Assembly: GCA_964413535.1 (NCBI GenBank)
Contig: CAYPTB010000040.1
Location: 186,001-250,000, forward strand
DNA length: 64,000 bases
Origin: CAYPTB01 sp964413535
GTDB lineage: Bacteria > Planctomycetota > UBA1135 > GCA-002686595
Reading direction: 5' to 3'
Shown here: in pieces, positions 55,101 to 63,033 of the stretch
Layout of the letters: every line of letters begins with the position of its first letter
Numbering within the stretch: position 1 is the stretch's first letter
Notes under the pieces: model-generated
What the model was told of the DNA's origin: nothing
The model's input: the letters and a program-made list of their open reading frames with translations, nothing else
Databases searched by the model: none
Translations under genes and position numbers: made by a program

Positions 55101-56017
55101 AGGATCCCCCGCGCCTTCTGTAGAGCGGGGTGTTCGTCCGGGAGTGTGCGCGAGAAGACCTCGAGCACTTGCTCCTCCAGCGCCCGCGCGCCGGCGAGAT
55201 CACCCATCGCCTGGATCGTCACGGCCAGGTTCAACCGCGCCGCCTGCAGATCGGGGTGGTCGGCGGGCAGCGTGCGCGAGAAGACTTCGAGCACTTGCTC
55301 CTGCAAAGCCCGCGCGCCGGCGAAATCGCCCAACGCCGTGATCGACGTGGCCAGGTTCAACCGCACTGCCTGCAGATCGGGGTGGTCGGCGGGCAGCGTG
55401 CGCGAGAGGACCTCGAGCACTTGCTCCTCCAGCGCCCGCGCGCCGGCGAGATCGCGCAGCGCTTTGATCGTCAATGCCAGGCTCAACCGCGCCGCTTGCA
55501 GATCGCGGTGGTCGTCCGGAAGGGTGCGCGAGAAGACCTCGAGCGCTTGCTCCTCCAGCGCCCGCGCGCCGGTGAGATCGCCCAGCGTGTGGAGCGTCGC
55601 GGCCAGGTTGTGCCGCGTTGCCTGCAAATCGGGGTGGTCTGAGGGCAGGGCTGCCAAGCGCACCTCGTGCACGCGCTTCCAGGCCGCGTTCGCGGTGCTG
55701 GAGTCTTGGGCGTAGTACGCCGCCGATCCGGCATCGTTCAACAGCGCGAGCCACGCCGCGTCCTGCTCGGCCGCCGGGCGCGCGAGCAAGTGCGTCACCA
55801 CCTCCAGCGCCAGCGCGCGCGCGGTGTCGTAGTCGCCCGCGTTCCGCGCGGTGTTCGACTCCTCGATCAGCGTGCGCTGGATCGAGAGATCAGGCGCCGG
55901 CGCAGCGCCGCTCGCCTCTTGTGTCGGCGGCGACGGCCGCGCCCAGACGAGCGGCGCGACCATGCTCGCCACGAAGAAGAAGAAGAAGAAGAAGAAGAGC
56001 TGTCGTGTGGGGTCCAT
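52166..56017 (-). CDS. Exported TPR-CHAT protein with eleven 42-residue tandem repeats
   Basis: 1283 residues from ATG 56017. The N-terminus is DPTRQL followed by nine Phe and VASMVAPLVWA, an odd signal peptide or anchor. Residues 145-606 are eleven kinesin-light-chain-type TPRs of exactly 42 residues (consensus LGDLAGARALEEQVLEVFSR then TLPADHPDLQAARLNLA). A helical linker follows, then a CHAT caspase-like domain at ~905-1283 with the catalytic pair His1103 (HIATHGWF) and Cys1187 (LSACDTNVG) and the end TRDWAAWVLTGEPE. Catalytic residues are intact. By family, CHAT proteases are activated through attached repeat sensors; the target here is unknown. The frame continues far upstream only as a GC artefact. 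Confidence 0.9.
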   Translation of the reverse strand: MDPTRQLFFFFFFFFVASMVAPLVWARPSPPTQEASGAAPAPDLSIQRTLIEESNTARNAGDYDTARALALEVVTHLLARPAAEQDAAWLALLNDAGSAAYYAQDSSTANAAWKRVHEVRLAALPSDHPDLQATRHNLAATLHTLGDLTGARALEEQALEVFSRTLPDDHRDLQAARLSLALTIKALRDLAGARALEEQVLEVLSRTLPADHPDLQAVRLNLATSITALGDFAGARALQEQVLEVFSRTLPADHPDLQAARLNLAVTIQAMGDLAGARALEEQVLEVFSRTLPDEHPALQKARGILALTIKALGDLAGARALQEQVLEVFSRTLPADHPDLRVARHNLAGTIAALGDLAGARALEEQVLEVCSRTLPADHPELQTARGNLAVTLYTLGDLVGARALQEQVLEVFSRSLPDDHPALQTARGNLAATLHTLGDLAGARALQEQVLELRSRTLPADHPDLQAARHNLASTLYALGDLAGARALQEQALEVRSRTLRDDHPDLQTSRLNLAATIKALGDLVGARALQEQVLDAYSRTLPADHPARQVARSNLAATLSTLGDLAGARALEKQVLEVWSRTLPTEHPYLQQARNNLAATIAREQARSAGSPRGEGERARAREGRRELCSELIGALCRAQVSAARAAILTSAARGAEERCASLAEQLDVSLSFARGIGVFEPLRDLESPAFVYAETTRGAAVASAELTRRAVHSPKYRELRESLGAASEEIADLAQKGTTSAEFDRARVKRESVERELLALARELSGGAGSVVEFDVESLAARLVEHEAAVAFRRFTDFRAIVVDEFDSTGQPAVRTVSTDNLCAFVVRSSTAHSKAALNGGAASDVEAHSSLTLVDVGPIAPIEVAARAWREAIGVSLERGVGVVGSETDQVRERGDELRQLVLDPLLAALGDAERLVVVLDDILHLVPLEALPLATTAQDGTSKDQLVGDRWTIETRATLTELLIDSPAPTGTALVALGGASFNVPSVALSADEIASVEFAASREPAARITQAALGEQSASDDVREPTQAAAILRGTAWERGFAPLTHTGDEARGIGALYTEIFEDVRPALVLEKRRASRDALVELAPKARFLHIATHGWFAPESIRSWSDPEPLDVQSGLGRRMSGEEQVKGMSPMLLCGLALAGANLPEDAVGRAPGLVTADELSTLDLSNCELAVLSACDTNVGERRAGQGVASLQKALQMAGARSVITSLWKVPDEATKELMLDFYRRLWVEQKSKHQALWEAKTRLREAKDERGEPLYTTRDWAAWVLTGEPE
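54200..55585 (-). repeat. Eleven tandem 126-bp repeats (TPR array inside the CHAT gene)
   Basis: Unit boundaries recur exactly every 126 bases (for example the LGDL codons end at 55585 and at 54325, 10 units apart). Neighbouring units are very similar at the DNA level, especially the GCGCCCGCGCGCCGGCGAGA segment, and carry scattered differences. Such an array can gain or lose units by recombination without breaking the frame. Confidence 0.95.
55974..55999 (-). repeat. GAA/TTC triplet run encoding nine Phe
   Basis: An uninterrupted AAG-AAG microsatellite on the plus strand gives Phe9 in the signal region of the CHAT protein. Length change by slippage would alter only the number of Phe residues in the hydrophobic core. 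Confidence 0.85.
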
Positions 56018-56752
56018 TCGCGAGACTCTCACCCAGGGACGGCCGAGCGAGACCACCGCGCGACGCCCGCGGCGGAGACGCCTGATGATCGTACTCGACC
56101 CCTCACCCGCAGGACGCCTCGCGGTCCGCGCTCGGTGGCGCCACACCTTTCGGGATTGGGATTCGAGCTGTGGACCGTCCGCCGAATGCTCGACCTCGAT
56201 CGTCACGCCGCGGACGCAGTCCTGCGCGGCTCGTGAGCGGTGCGCGGGCTCGCCGACGAGCCGACGGCCACGCGGTCGGCCGCTGCGATTGGACGTCGTG
56301 AAGAGAAACTCGTGCGAGCGGGCATGAGCGTGTGAGAGCAGGGGAACGTCTCTCGCCAGCGCATGCCTCGAATCGGGTGAACCCGTGAGCACCCACGCCG
56401 CCCTCACCGACGCCAGCCGAGTCCAGGAGGTCGAGCCTCTTCCCGTCTTGCTCGGCCGCGGGTCGCGCGAGCAAGTGCTTGGGCTGGTCCCGAACGCCCG
56501 GCGTGGCCTCGGTCGATCCCGCCGCGTCCGGCGCGCCGCGGGGGTGGGCGCTACACTCTCGCGCCCTCGGCTGCGCATGCGGGTGCGGAGGTCGGAATCC
56601 GGCCCGAGCTCGCATGGCCGATCCTCCGCGTCCGGCGCGCTCGAGAAGAGCGCGCGCGCCGGACTCGGGGCAGCGAGGGTCCGCCTTGCACTCCTTATAT
56701 ATGCCGTGACACCGACACGGTTCGCCCCTATCCACCCGCGAGACGACGTTCC
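56018..56752. other. Intergenic region of 735 bases with remains of a second TPR-CHAT gene
   Basis: Divergent spacer between the CHAT gene and the peptide transporter. It contains the decayed CHAT fragments listed separately at 56369-56480; otherwise no supported ORF. The transporter promoter is expected near the lower-GC patch around 56690-56710 (CTCCTTATATATGCC, including a TATATAT that could be a -10 element), but this is only suggestive. Confidence 0.45.
56369..56480 (-). pseudogene. Internally deleted remnant of a TPR-CHAT gene
   Basis: On the minus strand, 56480-56445 encodes HLLARPAAEQD followed by G-KRLDLLDSAG, matching HLLARPAAEQDAAWLALLNDAG of the intact protein's N-terminal part (30 of 33 bases agree over the first block with 55762-55794). 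Shortly after, in another frame, 56402-56369 encodes RAAWVLTGSPD, matching the last residues WAAWVLTGEPE of the intact gene (27 of 34 bases agree with 52166-52199). The two ends of a CHAT gene thus lie ~50 bases apart with the middle missing: a deleted duplicate. Confidence 0.65.
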
Positions 56753-58834
56753 ATGACCCAATCGAACGCTTCCGAGCCGCTGGACACGCGCTTCTTCGGT
56801 CATCCGCGCGGGCTGATGACGCTGTTCTTCACGGAGATGTGGGAGCGCTTCAGCTACTACGGGATGCGCGCGATCCTGATGCTGTTCATGACGGCGGCCG
56901 TCATCGATGGCGGGCTCGGGTTCGGCGCGGACAAGGCCGGGCCGATCTACGCCATGTACACGTCGCTCGTGTACCTCGCGACGGTGCCGGGCGGGTGGCT
57001 CGCGGACAACTTCCTCGGGCAGCGGCGATCGGTCTTGTACGGCGGGATCGTGATCATGATCGGTCACATCCTGCTCGCGATGCACGGCCTGACGACCTTC
57101 TACCTCGGTCTCGGCTGCGTCGTGATCGGCACGGGACTGCTCAAGCCCAATATCAGTGTGATCGTCGGACAGCTCTACACGCAGAAGGACGAGCGCCGCG
57201 ACTCGGGCTTCTCGATCTTCTACATGGGCATCAACGTCGGGGCCTTCTCGGCACCGTTGATCTGCGGTTGGCTCGCGCAGGACGAAGCCTTCAAGAAGAT
57301 GCTGACGGACTCGGGCATGGACCCGGTGAGCTCCTGGCACTGGGGCTTTGGCGCAGCGGCGGTGGGGATGTTCTTCGGGCTGGTGCAGTACCTGTTGACC
57401 GGCAAACACCTCGGTGAAGCCGGTCTCCGTCCCACTCCGCCCGCTACCCCCGAGGTGGCGAAGAGCCACCGCCGCACGCTCGGCATCGGCGCCACGGCGG
57501 CGTTGGTCGCCATCGTCGCGTTGCTCGTGTTCGACGGAACGGCGAAGCACCTCGACACGGTGCGTTGGGAGTCGACGGCTGCCGGATTGGTCGTGCGCGG
57601 CGAGGAGGCGGACTCGAATGCGGAGGTGGCGATCCGCGACGGCGCGGCGATCGGGGTCGGGGATTTGCCGAGCGTCGTCGGTGAGGACGCGGCCGGGGCC
57701 ATGCAGATGAAGGTGCTGCGCGAGGAGCTCGTCGCGGGCCGCGTGGGAGGGTCGCTCGCGGATGTGTTCCTGCGCATCGAGAAGACCATGGTTCGTCCGC
57801 TGAACGGCGAGCTCGTGGCGCCGCGCAAAACCGTTCGGATCGGGGACGTGAGCTTCTCGACCGTCGACGGGCGCCTGCGGGTCGTCGGCAAGCCGATGGA
57901 GCAGCCCGAGCTCGAGGTGCTGTTGGCCGAGGTCGGACCGGACGAGCTCGCGACCGGCTTCCCGGCCGAGGTGCGCAGCCTGAAGACTCCGATCGCGAAG
58001 GCCGTCCTGACGGATGCCGTGGCCGCGCAGCGCACCTCGGGCGAGCTCACGGGTCAGGACGTCAAGATCGGCGGCCTCGGCACGGACAACATCCACACCG
58101 GCTTCACGTGGCTGCTCGTGCTGACGGTGCTCGGCTTCTTCGGGAAGCTGTTCCTGGCCGGCGACTGGACGAAGGCCGAGCGCGCGCGCCTCGTGACGAT
58201 CTTCGTGCTGTTCTGCGGCGCGGCCATCTTCTGGGGCATCTTCGAGCAGGCTGGGTCGACGCTGACGCTGTTCGCCGACCGCAGCACCGACAACTACATC
58301 TTCGGATGGGAGTTCCCGTCGTCGTGGTGGCAGTCGGTCAACGCACTGCTGATCATCATCCTTGCCCCGTTCTTCGCTTGGATGTGGATCGCGCTGCGGA
58401 AGAACAACCCCTCCTACCCCACGAAGTTCGCGGTCGGGCTGCTCTTTGCCGGCCTCGGCTTCCTCCTGCTCGTCGGCGGCGCGAGACAGGCGAACGACGG
58501 CGGCCTGGTGAGCCCGCTCTGGCTGTTCGGCGTGTACCTGCTGCACACGATCGGCGAGCTGTGCCTCTCGCCCGTCGGGCTCTCGTCGATGACCAAGCTC
58601 GCGCCCGTGCGCGTCGTGAGCTTGATGATGGGTGTGTGGTTCCTCGCGGCCGCGGTGGGCAACTTCCTCGGCGGCACGGTGTCCGGCTATTACGAGGACT
58701 TCTCGTTGGAGAGATTGTTCGGCGTCGTCGCGGCGAGCGGCATCGTGATGGCGCTCTTGATGTTCGCGCTCGTGATCCCGATCAAGCGCATGATGGAGCG
58801 CAGCGGCGCCAACGCTCCGACGGGAGGACACTAG
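56753..58834 (+). CDS. POT-family proton-dependent oligopeptide transporter with large central insertion
   Basis: 693 residues, against ~500 for typical bacterial members. The family motif FFTEMWERFSYYGMRAILMLFM (ExxERFxYY; broken here: FFTEMWERFSYYG) is in helix 1; GGWLADNFLGQRRSV and GTGLLKPNISVIVGQLY follow. Helices 1-6 lie in ~20-240, and a further helix (IGATAALVAIVALLVF) comes near 245. Then ~170 mostly soluble residues (about 265-445) come before helices resume at TGFTWLLVLTVLGFFGKLF. The C-terminal half has FWGIFEQAGSTLTLFADR and LCLSPVGLSSMTKLAP. Imports di- and tripeptides with protons. The dipeptidase gene follows after 6 bases. Confidence 0.93.
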   Translation: MTQSNASEPLDTRFFGHPRGLMTLFFTEMWERFSYYGMRAILMLFMTAAVIDGGLGFGADKAGPIYAMYTSLVYLATVPGGWLADNFLGQRRSVLYGGIVIMIGHILLAMHGLTTFYLGLGCVVIGTGLLKPNISVIVGQLYTQKDERRDSGFSIFYMGINVGAFSAPLICGWLAQDEAFKKMLTDSGMDPVSSWHWGFGAAAVGMFFGLVQYLLTGKHLGEAGLRPTPPATPEVAKSHRRTLGIGATAALVAIVALLVFDGTAKHLDTVRWESTAAGLVVRGEEADSNAEVAIRDGAAIGVGDLPSVVGEDAAGAMQMKVLREELVAGRVGGSLADVFLRIEKTMVRPLNGELVAPRKTVRIGDVSFSTVDGRLRVVGKPMEQPELEVLLAEVGPDELATGFPAEVRSLKTPIAKAVLTDAVAAQRTSGELTGQDVKIGGLGTDNIHTGFTWLLVLTVLGFFGKLFLAGDWTKAERARLVTIFVLFCGAAIFWGIFEQAGSTLTLFADRSTDNYIFGWEFPSSWWQSVNALLIIILAPFFAWMWIALRKNNPSYPTKFAVGLLFAGLGFLLLVGGARQANDGGLVSPLWLFGVYLLHTIGELCLSPVGLSSMTKLAPVRVVSLMMGVWFLAAAVGNFLGGTVSGYYEDFSLERLFGVVAASGIVMALLMFALVIPIKRMMERSGANAPTGGH

Positions 58835-58840
58835 AGCGTC

Positions 58841-60148
58841 ATGAAGAGCTCCTACTCGGACCACGTCGCCGAACGGCAGCGAAAGGCGGAAGCCGCGCTG
58901 GCCGCGGGCGGGTACGACGCGCTCGTGATCTCGAGCGGCGCGCCGTTCACATACTTCGCGGACGACATGGACGCGCCGCACCACGAGACGCCGCACTTCG
59001 CGCACTGGGTCCCGCTGAAGGGGCCGCACCACTTGCTCGTGATCCGCCCCGGCGCGCGCCCGCGGCTCGTGCGCGTCGCGCCCGAGGACTACTGGTACGA
59101 GCAGGTGCCGCTCGGCGATCCGTTCTGGGCGCACGCGTTCGAGTTGCACGAGGTCGGGAGCGTCGATGCGGCCTGGAAGCTCGCCGGCAACGGGCTGGGC
59201 GTCGCCTACGTCGGCTCGGAGCGGAACGCGGCGCGCGCGCACGGGATCGAGGCGGGCGCGATCGAGCCGGCGGCGCTCGTCGCGCGTCTCGATTGGGACC
59301 GGAGCTTCAAGACGGCCTACGAGGTCGAATGCCTCGAGGAGGCCGGGGTGGTCGCGGCGCGCGGGCACCACGCGGCCAAGAGCGCGTTCGAGGGCGGCGC
59401 CTCGGAGCTCGAGATCCACCACGCGTACCTCGCGGCCGTCGGCTGCACCGAGGCCGAGCTGCCCTACTCGACGATCATCGCGCACGACGAGAAGGGCGCG
59501 ATCCTGCACTACACGGGCAAGCGCACGCGACGCGACGGCCGCGTGCTCCTGATCGACGCCGGCGCGAGTCACCTGGGCTACGGGTCGGACATCACGCGCA
59601 CGTGGACGAGCGCGAAGTGCGCCCCGCTCTTCCGCGAGCTCGTGGCGGGCGTCGACGCGCTGCAGCGCGAGCTGTGCGACGCCGTGAAACCCGGGCTGCC
59701 GTACCCCGACCTGCACCGCGCGGCGCACGTTTCGATCGGCGACTTGCTCCACGCGCTCGGCGTGCTGCGCATCGCGGGCGAGGAGGCGTTCGAGCTCGGG
59801 CTCACGCGCCCGTTCTTCCCCCACGGGCTCGGTCACTTCCTCGGGATCCAGGTCCACGACGTGTCGGGCCGGCAGAAGGATCCTGCGGGCGGCAGCGCGC
59901 CGCCGCCCGCGCACTCGCCGCACCTGCGCACGACGCGCATGATCGAGGAGCACCAAGTGTTCACGATCGAGCCCGGCGTCTACTTCATCGACATGCTCCT
60001 GCGCGAGCACCGCGCGGGGCCGCGGGCCGAGCTCGTCGACTGGAAGAGGGTCGCGGAGCTCGCGCCGTTCGGCGGCGTGCGGGTCGAGGACGACGTGGTG
60101 GTCACGGCCGGCGGCCACCAGAACCTCACGCGCCGACACGTCGGATGA
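58841..60148 (+). CDS. pepQ: Xaa-Pro dipeptidase (M24)
   Basis: 435 residues. The dinuclear metal ligands of the pita-bread fold are all present: Asp in LLIDAGASHLGYGSDITRTW (both Asp), His in FFPHGLGHFLGIQVHD, Glu in FTIEPGVYF and Glu in GGVRVEDDVVV. Length and C-terminus fit PepQ-type prolidases, which cleave Xaa-Pro dipeptides in the cytoplasm. It directly follows the peptide transporter (6-base gap), so peptide uptake and final hydrolysis are probably co-transcribed. Confidence 0.92.
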   Translation: MKSSYSDHVAERQRKAEAALAAGGYDALVISSGAPFTYFADDMDAPHHETPHFAHWVPLKGPHHLLVIRPGARPRLVRVAPEDYWYEQVPLGDPFWAHAFELHEVGSVDAAWKLAGNGLGVAYVGSERNAARAHGIEAGAIEPAALVARLDWDRSFKTAYEVECLEEAGVVAARGHHAAKSAFEGGASELEIHHAYLAAVGCTEAELPYSTIIAHDEKGAILHYTGKRTRRDGRVLLIDAGASHLGYGSDITRTWTSAKCAPLFRELVAGVDALQRELCDAVKPGLPYPDLHRAAHVSIGDLLHALGVLRIAGEEAFELGLTRPFFPHGLGHFLGIQVHDVSGRQKDPAGGSAPPPAHSPHLRTTRMIEEHQVFTIEPGVYFIDMLLREHRAGPRAELVDWKRVAELAPFGGVRVEDDVVVTAGGHQNLTRRHVG

Positions 60149-60316
60149 CGGGCGTGTGGCGCGTTCGCGGTGCTCGCGCGGCGAGCGACGGTCGAGCCGG
60201 TTGCGCGCCGTGGGTCGGCGGCGACGGCGTAGCCGGAGTCGGACGTTCACGGGGCGCGGGAGCGAATCGCCGCCCGGCGCAGCAACGGGCGCCGCGGCTT
60301 CGGTAGGGACGGCGGC

Positions 60317-61486
60317 ATGCAGAAGAGCACGCGGGTGAAGCTCCTCGTGGCCGCGTGCTCGGCGCTCGCGGGGCTCGGCGCGGCGCTCGCGCTGCTCGTC
60401 GGCCGCGATGCGGACCTCTTGGTCGCGCGCGTCGAGGCGCACGGGATCGAGGGCGTCTTCGACGAACGCGATCGCCTGCTCGCGGAACGTCCGAAGCTCG
60501 GTGACGACGATCCACTCGGTCGCTTTCCGGTTCCCGAGGCCTGGGCGCGCGAGCTCTTCCCGCCCCTGACCCGCGACTACTTCGAGTTCGATCCGCACTG
60601 CTACTACACGAAGGGCTTCGGTCTCGCGCTGTTCGTGCGCTTCGCCGAACATCCCAAGGGCCGCTGGATCGTGCGCACGAATTCGCTCGGCCTGCGGGAG
60701 GACGAGCTCGCGCCCGACACGAAGCGGCGGATCCTCGTGACGGGCGATTCGCACACCGAGGGCGCCTGCCGCGAGGAAGAGCGCTTCACGGAGCTCGTGG
60801 GGGACGCGCTGCGTGCGCGCGGCGAGTCGGAGGTCGAGGTCGTGAACGCCGGCATCGGCGGCTATGGCTTCTACAACTACGTGGGCATGCTCGAGAAGCT
60901 CCTCCCGCTCGAGCCGGACGTCTTCGTCACGGTGGTCTTCGGCGGCAACGACTTCATGGGCTCGCTGCTGCTCCACCACCTGTTCGCGGGGACGCGGCGC
61001 ACTCCGCCCGGCCGCGCCTACAAGGCGGCCAACGAGCGCGGGGCGGCGGTCTTCGAGCCCGCCCTCTCGCAGGAGTTCCAGCAGCTCCTCTACTTCCGTC
61101 ACGAGCCTCGCGAACAGGCGGTCGCCCTCGAGGCGGCGCGGGCGGTGACGCTCGAGATGCAGCGCCTGTGCCGCGACGGCGGTATCCGGTTCCTCGTCGT
61201 GTACCTGCCTGCGCTCGGGAGCGTGCAGCGCGCGCGTTACGAGCCGGTGATCGGCGATCTGGCTCGAGCCCTCGAGCTGTCGGAGGAGGACTTGCGACTC
61301 ACGGACCGCATGGTCGACGTATGGCTCTCCGACGTGCGCACGGCCGGCGTGCAGGTGCTCGACCTGCGCGAGGCCTTTCGCGCGGCGGACGTCGACCTGT
61401 ACTGGCGCACGGAGCACCACATCTCGCCCGCCGGCCACGCCCTGGTCGCCTCGGAGGTCCTGCGCGAGCTCGAGCGCGGACGGTGA
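60317..61486 (+). CDS. Membrane-anchored SGNH-hydrolase-like protein, copy 1
   Basis: 389 residues. One N-terminal anchor (LLVAACSALAGLGAALALLVG) and an exported SGNH fold: block I LVTGDSHTEGA with Ser145, Gly in NAGIGGYGFYN, block III FGGNDFMGS, and a C-terminal DLYWRTEHHISPAGHALVA with the catalytic Asp/His. Upstream of block I is a ~60-residue conserved segment (RFPVPEAWARELFPPL, GRWIVRTNSLGLREDEL). Substrate unknown: an esterase or acyltransferase acting on an envelope polymer is possible. Paralogue of the next gene. Confidence 0.82.
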   Translation: MQKSTRVKLLVAACSALAGLGAALALLVGRDADLLVARVEAHGIEGVFDERDRLLAERPKLGDDDPLGRFPVPEAWARELFPPLTRDYFEFDPHCYYTKGFGLALFVRFAEHPKGRWIVRTNSLGLREDELAPDTKRRILVTGDSHTEGACREEERFTELVGDALRARGESEVEVVNAGIGGYGFYNYVGMLEKLLPLEPDVFVTVVFGGNDFMGSLLLHHLFAGTRRTPPGRAYKAANERGAAVFEPALSQEFQQLLYFRHEPREQAVALEAARAVTLEMQRLCRDGGIRFLVVYLPALGSVQRARYEPVIGDLARALELSEEDLRLTDRMVDVWLSDVRTAGVQVLDLREAFRAADVDLYWRTEHHISPAGHALVASEVLRELERGR

Positions 61487-61580
61487 CGGGGGGGTGCCGC
61501 GCTTAGACGCCGTACGGCGCAATGCGGCTTGCTAGGATTCGCGCAGCGCTCCGCGGCCATGCGCCGACCGGCACGACTCG

Positions 61581-62762
61581 ATGCGTTTGGCCACTCGTCA
61601 CAAGCCCTGGATCAAGCTCGGCGCGGTGGTGATCTCGGGGCTCGCCGCGCTCGCCCTCGGGCTCGCGTTCGTCCGGGAGCCCGAGCCGACTCCGCTGGTC
61701 GTGACGGTGGTGGCGCCCGGAATCGACGCGGTCTTCGAGGGCCGGGATCGACTGCTCGCCGAGGATCCCGATCTGGGCCACGACGACGCGCTGGGACGCT
61801 TCCCCATTCCGAAGGACTGGGCACGCGAGCTCTTCCCGCAGTTGCTGAAGGGCCATCGCTACGATCCCTTGTGTCTCTTCACGCGGAAGTACGGGAGCAG
61901 CTACCGCACGCGCTTCCCCGAGCATCCCTCGGGCGGATGGCAGTTTCGCACCAACTCGCTGGGGTTGCGCGGAGAGGAGTTCCTCGCCGACCCGGACCAG
62001 CGCATCCTCGTGACGGGTGATTCGCACACCGAAGGCGCCTGTCCGTTGGACGAGCGCTTCACGGCGCGCCTCCAAGCGGGGCTGCGCGAACGCACGCAGC
62101 GCGAGGTGGAAGTCGTGAACGCCGCGGTAGGCGGCTTCGGCTTCTACAACTACCTGGGCGTCTTCGAGAAGTTCCTGTATCTGGAGCCGGAGCTGTTCGT
62201 CGTCGTGGTCTACGGCGGGAACGACTTCCTGGATTCGCTGCTCGTTCGTCATTTCTTCGCCGGTACGCGGCGTTCGCGCTCGGACGAGGCCTACAAGGTC
62301 GCGATCGAGCGCGCGATGGCGGTTTCGGAGCCCGCGATCTCGCAGGGGTTCCTGCAGCTCTTCTTCCTGAACCGCTTCCCCGCGGAGCGCGACGTCGCGC
62401 TCGAGGCGGCGCAGGACGTCACGCTCGCGATCGAGCACGCCTGCCGCGAAGCCGGCGTTCGGCTGCTGGTCGTCTATCTCCCGCCGCTCGGCGACGTGCA
62501 ACGCGCGCGCTACGAGCCCGTGATGTCGAACGTGGCCGAAGCGCTTGAGCTCTCGCGCGAACAGCTCGGGCTCACCGACCGCCTCGCGGACGATTGGATG
62601 CGCGCGGTGACCGCTGCGGGCGTGGAGGTGCTCGACCTGCGCCCAACCTTCCGCGCAGCGAACGTCGATCTCTACTGGCACTCCGAGCACCACATCTCCA
62701 CGGCCGGTCACGCGCTGGTCGCTGCGGAGCTCCTACGCGCGCTCGAGCACGGGGACGATTGA
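61581..62762 (+). CDS. Membrane-anchored SGNH-hydrolase-like protein, copy 2
   Basis: 393 residues. Same order of motifs as copy 1: anchor (IKLGAVVISGLAALALGLAF), GRFPIPKDWARELFPQLLKG, LVTGDSHTEGA with Ser148, AVGGFGFYNYLG, YGGNDFLDS, DLYWHSEHHISTAGHALVA. The two proteins align along their whole length, so this is a tandem duplication with 94 bases between them. Sequence differences are spread evenly, including the anchor and the ~85-120 region, which suggests an old duplication with diverged specificity. Active-site residues intact in both. Confidence 0.82.
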   Translation: MRLATRHKPWIKLGAVVISGLAALALGLAFVREPEPTPLVVTVVAPGIDAVFEGRDRLLAEDPDLGHDDALGRFPIPKDWARELFPQLLKGHRYDPLCLFTRKYGSSYRTRFPEHPSGGWQFRTNSLGLRGEEFLADPDQRILVTGDSHTEGACPLDERFTARLQAGLRERTQREVEVVNAAVGGFGFYNYLGVFEKFLYLEPELFVVVVYGGNDFLDSLLVRHFFAGTRRSRSDEAYKVAIERAMAVSEPAISQGFLQLFFLNRFPAERDVALEAAQDVTLAIEHACREAGVRLLVVYLPPLGDVQRARYEPVMSNVAEALELSREQLGLTDRLADDWMRAVTAAGVEVLDLRPTFRAANVDLYWHSEHHISTAGHALVAAELLRALEHGDD

Positions 62763-62783
62763 GGTCCGGCTCCCGTCGCCGCC

Positions 62784-62981
62784 TCACTCCTTGCCCGTGC
62801 GCTTCTTCACGGCTTCGCGCAGGAGCCATTCGATGTGCCCGTTCAGGCTGCGCATGTCCTGTGCGGCCCACGCGCGCAGGTCCTCCATGAGCTGCGGGGA
62901 GACGCGCAGCAGGAAGGGCTTGCGCTCCCGCTTCGGGCGGCTCGTTTCGTCCTCGGGCGGGCGGGTGGAAGGATCGGACAT
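62784..62981 (-). CDS. Ribbon-helix-helix (Arc/HicB-like) DNA-binding protein
   Basis: 65 residues from ATG 62981. A charged start (RPPEDETSRPKRERK) is followed by KPFLLRVSPQLMEDLRAWAA and SLNGHIEWLLREAVKKR, the beta-strand plus two helices of an Arc/MetJ-type fold. Such small proteins are often encoded next to SPFH genes, as here. Probably a repressor of its own operon. No toxin gene is adjacent, so a toxin-antitoxin role is unlikely. An 11-bp hairpin lies 14 bases before its start, and no ribosome site is seen. Confidence 0.83.
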   Translation of the reverse strand: MSDPSTRPPEDETSRPKRERKPFLLRVSPQLMEDLRAWAAQDMRSLNGHIEWLLREAVKKRTGKE

Positions 62982-62994
62982 GGTGCACGGAGCG

Positions 62995-63023
62995 GAGCGC
63001 GCCGGGTCGAAGCCGGCGCGCTC
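62995..63023 (-). promoter_or_regulatory. Perfect 11-bp hairpin upstream of the ribbon-helix-helix gene
   Basis: GAGCGCGCCGG / CCGGCGCGCTC with a 7-base loop, directly before the start codon at 62981 and after the 26-codon ORF. In the mRNA it would sit just before or over the ribosome-binding region, so it may limit expression of the regulator, act as a processing site, or end part of the transcripts. No T run. Confidence 0.55.
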
Positions 63024-63033
63024 CGAGCTCTTC

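Noticed and set aside
54200..55585. Regular repeats considered as a CRISPR array
   Set aside because: Units are 126 bases, contiguous without unique spacers, and translate to TPRs in frame.
56018..61522. Upstream extension of the CHAT frame across the transporter, prolidase and SGNH genes
   Set aside because: The extension is antisense to three good genes; the CHAT protein has a plausible start at 56017.
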